DNA from: Stictocephala bisonia
Taxonomy: Eukaryota; Arthropoda; Insecta; Hemiptera; Membracidae
Reading direction: 5' to 3'
NCBI GenBank assembly: GCA_035578905.1
Contig: JAQJVL010000048.1
Coordinates: 1,704,001 to 1,768,000, forward strand
DNA: 64,000 nt
The position numbers were made by a program, and so were the translations under genes. The notes under the pieces are model-generated. The model worked only from the letters and a program-made list of their open reading frames with translations, did not search any database and was not told where the DNA came from. The stretch's first letter is position 1. Each line of letters begins with the position of its first letter. Shown in pieces: positions 13,211 through 22,880 of this stretch.

Positions 13211-15544
13211 TCATCTACTTAAAATACAAATGAAATATATTTAAAGTGTGGTGATCATTTTATTTACGATCAGGTATATATAATTAGTAAAAAGGAATGT
13301 AGTAAGATTATATTATTTGTTTTTTTATTTTTATGTTCATCAAGTGATAAAATTATAATGTTATAATTACATTAAACTTACTTATGCATATATACAATAC
13401 CTCAATGCCTTTATATATATTACATTATTTATTTATATTGATTCTCACAATCCTTGGAATTCACTTTTTGTAATTCAATATTGGACCAGGTAAAAGGAAT
13501 ACAGATGCTGCACAGGTGGCATTGGTTATTTAGCCAATATAGGCTAGTGGCTTTTTATATTACATGTACTGTATTGTGCTTCGTATGTTTTACTTTTGTA
13601 TTGTATCTTTTATAAAGTATATTGTGCGTTCAATTATTTTCTAGAAAATACTTGTTTACTGCTCGATGTCCTTAATATTTATTAGAACTGACTTTCACTA
13701 GTAATATGTATGTTCTTTAAATTTATTTAATAATATAAATGTTGTTTCATGTTATTATATTTTGTTATTAGCATTTTATATACTATTAAACTAAGGGTAC
13801 ATGTAGAATTATCAATCATGTTTAACAGTATAATTTAACGTCACACAACACAAATGTATTACAATATAAACTCAAAAGGCACAAATATATTACAATACAA
13901 GTTAAAAATGTACAAATATTATGGTGATCTATTTCGGTGCATCACGCTCACCCTACCCACACCAGAGGGATTCACAAAAAAATATTTGTGCATTTTGTGC
14001 ATATATTGTAAAAGATTTGTGTTGTGTGACGTTTACTTATACCGTATATGTACCAACACGTATTACGCTAATTAAAAAAACCTTTTTCCTCTATGAAACA
14101 AAACAACACATTTACAGTTTTTTTTTTATTTTTTTTTTTTTATTTTAGAGCCCTGAAAATGTTGTACATCAGAATAACATAAAAGTGTTTTGAATATCCA
14201 CACATTTATACCACGTTTTATTAAATGTACTTATTACAATAGTAAGACCTTTTTATGATTTAAACTTGTAACTGCAATTTCCCATTAAAAATAAGCATAT
14301 AAAGTTTTGATCAAAATACACAACTAAATATGTAAGTTAATTATGAAGATAAACTTATGTCTTAAGTAAATGTTTAACATAATGTTCATCAGTAACTGTC
14401 AATATGTTGTGTATTAATAATACTTTATTTTAATTCAAAATTGCTGAAAAACTGATATCAAACTATTTTAATAGGCTTTAAAACTTTAAAAAATTAAAAA
14501 AATTGTGTTCACGAAACATTTTATTTGTTCTATATTTAGGGTTTTCAGCCCTAATAAGGGGTTCTCACATCAATTTAACATTTAGTTAACACTTGAATGG
14601 TTGATGGCACTGTATGTATCACCTAGGGTTGCATATAAGCTCTTTGACATACTGGCCACATAGTGAAACCCTAGGTCCACTAAGTGGCTCAGATACAAAA
14701 CGTTCCCATGAATAATATTGCTTTATTTACATCAGGAATATTTCTCAGGTTCTGATCTGGAGATAAATATTTGGAACAGAGTCAATAAAAAATTAACAAG
14801 AAGTGTGTGAACGTTGATTTAGTTATCCACTAACATAACTACTATATATATACAGTTAACAGAATTTGGTTGGTTTATTACTATATAAATGTGTGTCATC
14901 TTGGTCATGGTTGCAGATCTTCATCTTGATATATAAATGATATGGGGTGAAATGCTGAAGGCATAAACTGATAAACAATTATTTCAGAGATCAATAATGC
15001 ACCGGGAACATTATTTCCTATTTCTCAGTAGATCCTGCCATTTTTATTAAAACATACATTGCAAATTAACACGACATCCAATAGCTTCTGTCCTTAATAT
15101 TTACTTTTTATTTTACAATATGTATTGTATAATATTATCTTATAACTATTGCAATGTACTAAACGAGCTGTATGGTATATTACTCATCAAAATGTCAACC
15201 ACTTTTTTTTTAAATCACAAAATTTACCATTAGGTCCATACCCAATTTTAATTAAACATAACATATTTTGTATGGTCTTTAAACCAATCAAATACACATT
15301 TGATATTACCTTTATTAATATTATGGCTTCAGGATTGTGAAATAAGTGTTGATATCGTTATTTGGAATGAAATAAAGTGTTCATGCAATACTTATATATT
15401 ATTAGTGTGTAATTTAACTATAAATAGAATCATCTTTATTGAACTTTATATTTAGTAATGAATTTACTGAAAATAATTTCATACAGAGTTTAAGGTATAT
15501 CAAACAAAATCCTAAAGTCTTATCAGAAACATTGTTCTCCTAAC
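13211..15544. other. AT-rich spacer
   Basis: No gene is recognised. T-rich tracts lie at 14117-14142. A 10-bp perfect inverted repeat (ACCTAGGGTT and its complement) spans 14621-14676 with a 36-bp loop. Confidence 0.55.
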
Positions 15545-16245
15545 AGCATGAACACCTTCCAACATGAACCACGTCACGTCTGCGAGCGTTAATAAGCAAG
15601 GGATAAGTGTCCAGGATTAGTTTCCTTAGAATGTGAAAACCTTGATACACGAACCAAGTCACGTCTACGAGCATCACTAAGCAAGGAGTAAGTGCCCAGG
15701 ATGGGTTTACTTACAGTGGGAACACCTTCATACACGAACCAAGTCACGTCTACGAGCATCACTAAGCAAGGAGTAAGTGTCCTGAATGGGTTTAATTACA
15801 GTGGGAACACCTTCATACACGAACCACGTCACGTCTACGAGCATCACTAAGCAAGGAGTAAGTGCCCAGGATGGGTTTACTTACAGTGGGAACACCTTCA
15901 TACACGAACCACGTCACATTTATGAGCATCACTAAGCAAGGAGTAAGTGCCCAGGATGGGTTTACTTACAGTGGGAACACCTTCATACACGAACCACGTA
16001 ACGTCTGCGAGTGTTACTAAACAAGGGGTAAGTGTTCAGGATGTAAACAAGGGGTAAGGTTTCCTTACAGTGTGATAACCTTCATACACGAACCACGTCA
16101 CAATTACGAGCGTTACTAAGCCAGGGGTGAGTTTCCAGGATGGGTTTCCTTACAGTGTGAAACTTTCATACACGAACCACATCACGTCTGCGAAATTTAC
16201 TAAGAAAGGGATAAGTGTACAAGATGGGGTTCCTTTCACTGGCGA
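15545..16245. repeat. 85-bp tandem satellite, eight copies
   Basis: The marker GAACC in each unit occurs at 15566, 15651, 15736, 15821, 15906, 15991, 16090 and 16174. The first five spacings are exactly 85 bp. The sixth is 99 bp, because of a local duplication of the GGGGTAAG region, and the last is 84 bp. Units run AACACCTTCATACACGAACC, then ACGTCACGTCTACGAGCATC, then the AAGCAAGGAGTAAGTG portion. Central copies are nearly identical and edge copies are more diverged, as expected from unequal exchange. It has no coding role. Confidence 0.95.
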
Positions 16246-16589
16246 TTTCCATTTGTTATAGTCCATTCCATATGGCAAATGTATGTAATTTTATTTTAAG
16301 GAAAATAATAATCTTGCTGAAACTTTCTTATACTAATCTTTAAGCTTTTTGCTTTGAATACATTTTGTAATATTCAGTTTATACTAAGACATTATAAATT
16401 ATTATTTTATGAACGACTTTAATGTACCATCAATTGTTATTTTAATTTGTAATACCTTCAAAACTTCAAAAGTGACATTTTCCCTATTTGTTGTAACACT
16501 ACAGTGCGTGGAATGTAATGTAACTAGCAAGTTTCCAGATAGTTTTAAACATTTATTTAGACGTCTCGTTACAGTTGTAACTTAAGTCA
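16246..16589. other. spacer between satellite and LINE
   Basis: AT-rich and without recognised features. Confidence 0.55.
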
Positions 16590-17450
16590 TCTTACCTAGT
16601 TCAAGTTGGTTTTGGCCTCACCACCATAGCTCTTAGGCTTCTCATATATTTTTTTACTTGTTCCCACTAGCTAAGTCTTGGTCGTTCTAAGGGTTTCCTT
16701 CCTCTTGGTATGTCTTCTAAGACAGAGCGTATTTTGGAGTGCCTGCTCCTTCTATGAACATGTCCTGCCCATCATCATTATTTGGCTCTTAATTGTAGCA
16801 ATAATATAGTTGACTCTTCATAATTATAGTTCTCGTGATTATCTGTTTGTTCTGATTCTCTATAGACCATATTTTGATATAAGTCCGAAAATTCTTTTAC
16901 GTATTTTATTTTTAAAATAGATTAATTTTCTCCCAAATTGCATTGAAAACGCCCAAGTTTCTAAACCCTGAGTGGTGGTAGTCGTATTATTGGCTTAAAT
17001 ATCTTTACTTAAGTTTTACTTGAAAGTATTTTACTTTCAAGATGATTTTGAAGATACCAGTAGCACTTATTATTGTAAATTGAGGATTCTTCATTGTATT
17101 TCTGTTTCCTCCGTATTATTTTGGTTTAGGACCACATCTAAGTAAAGGGATTTGTACTTGCGCTGAGTTTCTCCCTATAACTAAATATTTTTTTCATTAT
17201 TTATAAATAAACCCACTTTTTGGTTATTAGACAAGAGAGTTTGCAAATGCCTTCAGAAACAAATTGTTTTCTGCCATACGTGACATAACGTCATCTAAAT
17301 AAACTAAACTATTTATTTTACATCCTACTTTGAGGCCAAGGTGGTGATGCTTTAAAGTGTATTCTACAGGTAGGTTAAATAATAAAGGTGAAAGTACATC
17401 TCCCTGTCTTACACAACTGTTGACGGTGAACTGTTTGTGTGTATTCATGA
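16590..17450 (-). pseudogene. LINE (non-LTR retrotransposon) 3' fragment
   Basis: Read on the minus strand, 17448-17227 gives an RT palm segment: VRQGDVLSPLLFNL, then EYTLKHHHLGLKVGCKIN and LVYLDDV. The LDD box is a variant of the usual YADD. Further downstream, in shifted frames, are KIFKPIIRLPPLR (compare the IYKTIIRPV-type block), RKRIFGLISKYG with RIRTN, and then GHVHRRSRHSKIRSVLEDIP, GRKPLERPRLS, a stop, and WEQVKKYMRSLRAM. This is the usual order from RT palm to C-terminus in animal LINEs. Stops and frameshifts show it is dead. The 5' part (endonuclease and RT fingers) is missing, so it is 5'-truncated. The clade cannot be fixed by eye. Confidence 0.88.
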
Positions 17451-18186
17451 TTGATTCTTGTTTTTCAAATGCAATAAAATAAGAGTTCTAACACTACAAC
17501 TATTTTTGTCTGTATTCTATTGTATTTATAGAGATTACTTGAAACAGCAAATAATTTACTTATTATTGAAAGTTATAAATTTTTATTTTTTGTTGTTGTT
17601 ATATTACAATTTTATAGTATGTAATGAACATTAAAAATACTTATATTTGCATAATTATAATACATTACTCATTTTAGGCCGCTGTCATTATTGTAGTTAA
17701 ATATAATCCGATTGCAAGTAGATTGAATCTATCACAGTAGAACACTGTAAATTAAATTGAGGTATTGTATACATCTAAATCTAATAGTATACCCAGGTAC
17801 AGAAGTAAGTAATAATAACTCGCATTTAAAAAGTAATAAGAACTTCCTTAAGCTATATTGCAGTTATGCAAGATCTTATAAAAGTTAAGGCCAGTATATA
17901 CAAATATTAACAATTATTATTTTATACATCGTTATATTTGCAGATGTGAATAAATATTTTTTCATATTAAGCTTAATGAGTGTAGATGAATAAGAGGATT
18001 ATAAAACAATGCTGATAGGAAAATGGCAATTATGTTCTTACTAGGGTCATTTATTAGTATTACTATATATTCCCACTTCCCAGGTCCTATAATTGTTTTT
18101 CCTAATTTATTTTTGGTTTAGCTTCAATCGAGTGTTCAAATGGTCCTGCAGGCCAGTTATTGAACTTTGTTCATTATGAAATGTAC
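17451..18186. other. AT-rich spacer
   Basis: No gene or repeat is recognised. Confidence 0.55.
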
Positions 18187-18360
18187 CCACCGATAGCTCA
18201 GTTAGGGACTTGGACCTTAGCCATAGTACTAATTAGTGTTACGTAGTAATTGTAGTGCCCCTAAGATATACTCTTAGTGGCACTACAAGTACTAAGAGTA
18301 TATAAACTCATAGTAAATACTATGAGGTTAAGTATTAACTCGTCATGAATCTTAACCTCC
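18187..18360 (+). repeat. A-box-like head and overlapping hairpin cluster
   Basis: GATAGCTCAGTTAGGGAC at 18193-18210 matches a tRNA A box, but no B box follows, so a SINE or tRNA relic is only possible. Next comes a run of inverted repeats. TTGTAGTGCC (18250) pairs with GGCACTACAA (ending 18288), with CTAAGA and TCTTAG pairing inside. TACTCTTAGT (18269-18278) also pairs with ACTAAGAGTA (18291-18300), which excludes part of the first stem. CTCATAGTA pairs with TACTATGAG at 18307-18326. GAGGTTAAG pairs with CTTAACCTC at 18324-18359. The structures are certain as sequence; a function is not. Confidence 0.6.
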
Positions 18361-18433
18361 TAGTGCTGATGCTATTGTTAGTTAAATGATAATCCCGATT
18401 TAGCACCCTTCCTCACAAGTTCTCAATAAAACG

Positions 18434-18900
18434 TTTATAACTCGCGAGGCTTACCGTGGCACTTGGCCTGCGCATGAGGGGAATAATACTAGGAGTGGAG
18501 GGGAGGGCAGTCCCAGTCCCACCACTGTTATACCACAGTATATTGTGTTTATACATATTATGCTGTCTTTGCAAAGTCTGCTCTGTAAATAGGCATATTA
18601 ATTGATTATAAATCGATTAATGAAATTAAGATATGATTATTATATATACAGTATAAACCAATAAATAAAAATAGTTAAATGCGTAATTTGTTAATTAATT
18701 AGTGATAATTGTCACAATTATTTATTATTTATCTATTAACGAAAACAATGTCAAGTTAGGTTATAAACAACAATTTAAATTTCGGATGTTTTTATTTCTT
18801 ATTTTGATTTACCATATGGAACACACTGACTCGGCGGCTCCCCTCACTCCAATTAGTCCATCGACTGGCCAAGTGCCTCGGTAAACCTAGGGAGTTATAC
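18434..18900. mobile_element. candidate foldback element with arms of about 65 bp
   Basis: The sequence at 18434-18504 and the reverse complement of 18836-18900 align over about 65 bp. The best-matched core is GGCCAAGTGCC, then CGGTAA, then a GAGTTATA block. A few small gaps and substitutions separate the arms. About 330 bp of AT-rich non-coding DNA lies between them. Palindromic arms around a non-coding core fit a foldback or MITE-like element. No target duplication is obvious. A chance open frame at 18702-18884 runs into the right arm. Confidence 0.5.
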
Positions 18901-18905
18901 ATATT

Positions 18906-20491
18906 TTTTTTAGGAAAATACAGTTAATTTTCTTTTTAAAATACGCCTATTTTCACATGAAATATCCTACAAAAAAAAACTTGTAATCACCATTTTCTTT
19001 GTTGGTCGCAACTTTGGATCATATAAAAGCATAGTTCCGAGGAAGTGGATTACCACGCAGCTTGCTGGGGTTGTATTTTGATAAGTACATAACAGGTTTA
19101 TCCATGGGCTCGAAGTCATTTTAAAGCTATTGGTCTAACAAACCTAGACGCCCCTTCTAGGCAGGTTAAGGTGATTCTATTTTGATTAGATGTCTCTCCC
19201 CTTTTAGAGGCACTTTCGACACTTATTTTTCAATATTCGAGCCAAGTATTCGGATACAGGGAGAGTCTTATAATGTATGTTACATTGTTTGTCAGTTAGC
19301 AGCCAAATAACTGTTTAAAAACGGTTCATACACTCTGCATATTATTTGTCACTGCTTTTTGGGATAGCATTAAAAATATATATGTAATTATATTGCATTT
19401 TATCCCCAAAATATTACTTAACTTAAGTATAAACAAATTTAGGGATGTGGTGTAAGAGAAAATGTACTATGTAGTATAAATAATTTAGCATTAGTTTATT
19501 TATTGTTGTTTGCATAAAAACGTAAAAGTCGCTGTTTAAATTTTAATATAAAAAATACATACTATAATTGGAATATTGTAAAGTAATCCATTTTTAACAA
19601 CATTGTATAAAAAAACAAAGAGAAAATACCTTTAAGTCTTTCGAACGTGTCCTAGCACAGAGAGAATATATGATAGTGTTAGTACTGAAAAAATTATTTG
19701 AAGAAGTCTTCGTCGGGTGGAAGTGAAAGAATAAAGAATTAAATCTACTTTCTTTTTTAATATTTCTTTGTACTATTTAAGAACAGGATAAAACTTGTAT
19801 TATTGACATTCTATATTGGTATTACTGTCTTAAACTGCCTACTACAAGGACTATATTTACTTCCGTAGCTATTAATTATTGATAAGTTATAGTTTGATAT
19901 AACATGCCAAGTATTAGGTGAGGCGTATTTTTCGTGATGAAGCTGCTTTATAAGCTACAGAGGTGAGTCAAAGTAACTGGGATAGATAACAATCAGGTGT
20001 CTTAATGTTAAGAAATAGAAGCATTGACAAACATAATATATTAAATAAGATGTCTCTAATGGCCCTAACTAATTAGGTATTGATGAAGACGTCATATTAC
20101 CACTACATTATTATATTGTATTAGTATTGGTATAGTAGAATTCAAGGGTATATCTTATAGGCTACTACCTTGATTCATTTTATATTCTATCAACATTACT
20201 TGGCCTCACTGTTATAAGAAATGTTGGTAGACACTCACATTATTTACAAAATGGCGAAACATAATATCTCCAAGCATGACCTACCAAACTAGTGTCTACG
20301 TGTGTTTTCTAACTAGTATTTTCAAGAACGTTACAAATGTAATACGATCCAAACGTATAAAAACCAAATAGAAACACTATCTCCATAAGTAAAAAGTAAT
20401 TGAATGCCTCATATTCGTATTATGTGAGTGTAACGATCACTTGGTCAATAATTACATAACGAAAATTGTAATGATTGATTAATTGTAACGT
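18906..20491. other. AT-rich spacer
   Basis: No gene is recognised. The segment at 19005-19290 is slightly GC-richer but has no identifiable features. Confidence 0.55.
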
Positions 20492-20955
20492 CGGCACTGG
20501 TGGCGCAGTGCTGTAACCCAGCTACTTGGGGACAAAGTGTTTGGGAGATTGTAGGCGATAGGTTCCATGCTCGGTTCTCTTAATACCGACACGGCGTCCG
20601 CTCAATGGTTGCCATCAACGTAGACACTACTAGAGAAGTCTGGAGTGTCCGTGTTGAATGGTAATCAAGGTTCAGATGTTGTGTAGGGGAGAGAACTGAG
20701 TGTCAGACTTGTCAGTTAGCTGAAAATCAGACCGACACTACGTGGTTCGGATTCCACGTAAATCTGTAGGTCCCATAGTTGCCCTGGCTATTGAGCTATT
20801 AATAAATAGTCCTTTCTGAGCTAAGTCGAACTCAGATAGTAACAATGACTACACTTGTTCATCTACACTCATCACACTCATTCACTACTCATATTCGCCC
20901 ATATCTCTACGATCGGCGTCTTAGAGATGAATAATAATGAATAATAATAATAATA
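20492..20955 (+). mobile_element. tRNA-derived SINE, copy 2 (most complete)
   Basis: The 5' head CACTGGTGGCGCAGTGCTGT (starting near 20495) fits a pol III A box. About 60 bp on, GATAGGTTCCATGCTCGG resembles a degenerate B box. The body of about 330 bp is shared with copies at 12.06 kb (+), 27.2 kb (-) and 48.3 kb (-). The 3' end terminates in AATAATAATGAATAATAATA repeats, a usual SINE tail form. These features support a pol III-transcribed SINE mobilised by a LINE. I do not recognise a named central domain. It has no coding function. Confidence 0.85.
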
Positions 20956-21157
20956 ATAACTATGTCATTGAAAAGGTAAAATTGTGGAAAAAATATACCA
21001 GGTAAATAAAGAATTACATGACTAATGATACGGTTCGTATTTCTATATATATACATATTAGGCAAATATATGTATATATAGAATATATGTAATATATTTA
21101 TACGTATATAAAATATATGTAACACGTATACATATAAATGTAATATTTACTATATAT
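20956..21157. repeat. AT low-complexity tract
   Basis: Alternating TATA/TATG sequence at 21040-21157 leads directly into the ACAGGGTG terminus of the next element. Confidence 0.7.
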
Positions 21158-21800
21158 ACAGGGTGTACCTAAACTCTCTGAGTATCTTTTAGGTATTAAT
21201 TGTGTATCAGAAACAAGACATACTATCCAATTTAAAAATTCCAAATCACCTCCAGTACCCATACAGCCACCATTTTGTGGTTTCACTAATTATTTTTTAT
21301 TTTAAAAACTATTTGTTTGATCTATAGAGTCCAAAGTTGTTATAAACATTAATAAAGCAAGTTTCTTGCTTCAATAAAAATATCAAACTTTTTAAACCAT
21401 ATTTTTAAAATAGTGGCACAATGAAATATGTTATCCCGAATAACTTTTAAAAGGTTAGGAATACAATAAAAATACAAGAATATATTTTTATATAAAAGTT
21501 TATTTTAAATCAAAAAAATTAATCTAATATAAGATCGGATGACAAATAACCGATATTTGAGTATTTTTGTATTTAATCATTTACGCCTAAATGCATACAG
21601 TCATGGTGTTGTGCCACACCAGTCAACCACAATAATACATCAGGGATCTATTCTGATCACTTTTATCCAAAACACTACAATAAAGTGATTCATGACATTA
21701 TTGTAATAAAAATGCAAATAGCAGGCAACGGGAAAAAAGTTGCAGATGATTTCGTTGTTATTAAATAAAAAAAATAACACCTGATCTCGAATCTGATTTA
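21158..21800 (+). mobile_element. dispersed 630-bp element, copy A
   Basis: It begins ACAGGGTGTACCTAAACTCT and aligns over its full length with the reverse complement of 42430-43056. Shared stretches include TCTCTGAG, TTTTAGGTATT, CCAAATNACCTCC, TACAGCCAC, TTTGAGTATTTTTGTATTTA and AGTCAACCACAA. The most conserved block is at 21690-21765 (AATAAAGTGATT, ATTATTGTAATAAAAATGC, AAAGTTGCAGATGATTT). Two inverted-orientation copies with the same start mark it as a mobile element. ACAGGGTGT termini are frequent in invertebrate DNA transposons, but no transposase is recognisable. Confidence 0.75.
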
Positions 21801-22309
21801 TGAAAAAACCCAGACAAAGAACATAAGAATCAATCTAACAAACGTAAAATTGTAAGGTAAAAATAATTATTAAACAAAAGGATGATTAGGTACTTGAATT
21901 TAAAACAAATTAATCAACTTACATTCAGATAAATTTAGCCAGACATGCTCCTGGTTCGGGTAGCAGAAGAAGAAAAGAAAATAGACTGGAAACCCAGATA
22001 GACAGATAGCTGAAATCACGGAAAGATCAGAGTCTGAACCAACGGACACGAAAGTAGCAATCGAGAGCGCAAGAGCGATCTCAAGCAGCCTGGCAAACCA
22101 ACAAGAAAAGTAGAAAAAAATGTGTCGGTCAAACGACCCGGTACAGTACTTATTGTGTTCTCTTAAAATTATTATCCTTTTAAGAAGATTATTTGTTTTA
22201 AGTCGTATATTAAAAATCAGACGCCCGAAAAAATAATGCTTTGTCAATTTATTTCCTTTGACACGTGGAAACGATCAATGTACACGTAGGAAGGATAAGT
22301 GACCGATCT
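21801..22309. other. spacer with a 115-codon chance-like frame (minus)
   Basis: A minus-strand frame at 21900-22247 is the longest stop-free one in the window outside repeats. Its sequence is hydrophobic (FFYFSC, ALALSIATF, GFPVYFLFFF) and resembles no family. The complementary strand at 21960-22120 is purine-rich, which by itself gives long open frames on the opposite strand. I treat it as unsupported. Confidence 0.4.
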
Positions 22310-22356
22310 CCCAGTGATTGGCTTCTAAGTTACCTGATTACATTGTGATTGGGGCT
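22310..22356 (-). promoter_or_regulatory. paired CCAAT boxes (NF-Y-like)
   Basis: On the minus strand CCAAT occurs at 22352-22348 (GCCCCAATCACA) and at 22321-22317 (AAGCCAATCACTGG). They are 31 bp apart, about three helical turns. The second matches the extended NF-Y site well. A CACGTG E-box follows at about 22262-22267. The arrangement is promoter-like, pointing toward lower coordinates, but no TATA box or transcript start can be confirmed. Confidence 0.3.
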
Positions 22357-22796
22357 GGCAGCTCCCCAGACTCAACCCTCTGTAACTACTTCAACTAAAC
22401 TAATTAGGGAACATTCCTTTTAATGTACATAACATAAATATGAAAATCCAATTCGTTACAATATTACGATACGAAAATATACTATTAATTTTCGGAAAGA
22501 AGACATTGAGCTTGATGTTAAAAGGAAGAAGGACACGTTTTAGCACTATTTAAAACTCACGAGGTAAATACACATTTTTTAAAATATATAGTGATATAAT
22601 TTTAAAAAATTCTTCGACTTTTTTAAATTTGAAAGTTTTAAGATTAATATCAGTATTGCATATAGTACATGCAAACAGGTAGGTGGTAACATTATTTTCC
22701 TGACTTAGTTGTGATACTTATGAATAATAAAAACTGGTATACCCTTGACTATGAGATACAGACTTATGAATAAGTCAAAATATCCTCAATACTGAA
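22357..22796. other. AT-rich spacer
   Basis: No gene is recognised. Confidence 0.5.
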
Positions 22797-22880
22797 AGTG
22801 TATTTCACTTATAGTAACTGGAGATGAAACCTAACAAGAGGCCACCTTGTTAGCCTTCTCGTCCTTTTTAAGTCAGATGG
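22797..22880 (+). repeat. short dispersed repeat, copy 1
   Basis: It shares GTGTATTTC, GTAACT, GGAGATGAAACCTAA and TTAGCCTTCTCGTCCTTTT with 44958-45052, both on the + strand. The second copy carries extra bases in the middle. The similarity is too long and ordered to be chance. The element type is unknown. Confidence 0.65.

Noticed and set aside
21900..22247. 115-codon minus-strand frame
   Set aside because: It lies opposite a purine-rich stretch, is hydrophobic without family resemblance, and has a length expected by chance at this composition.
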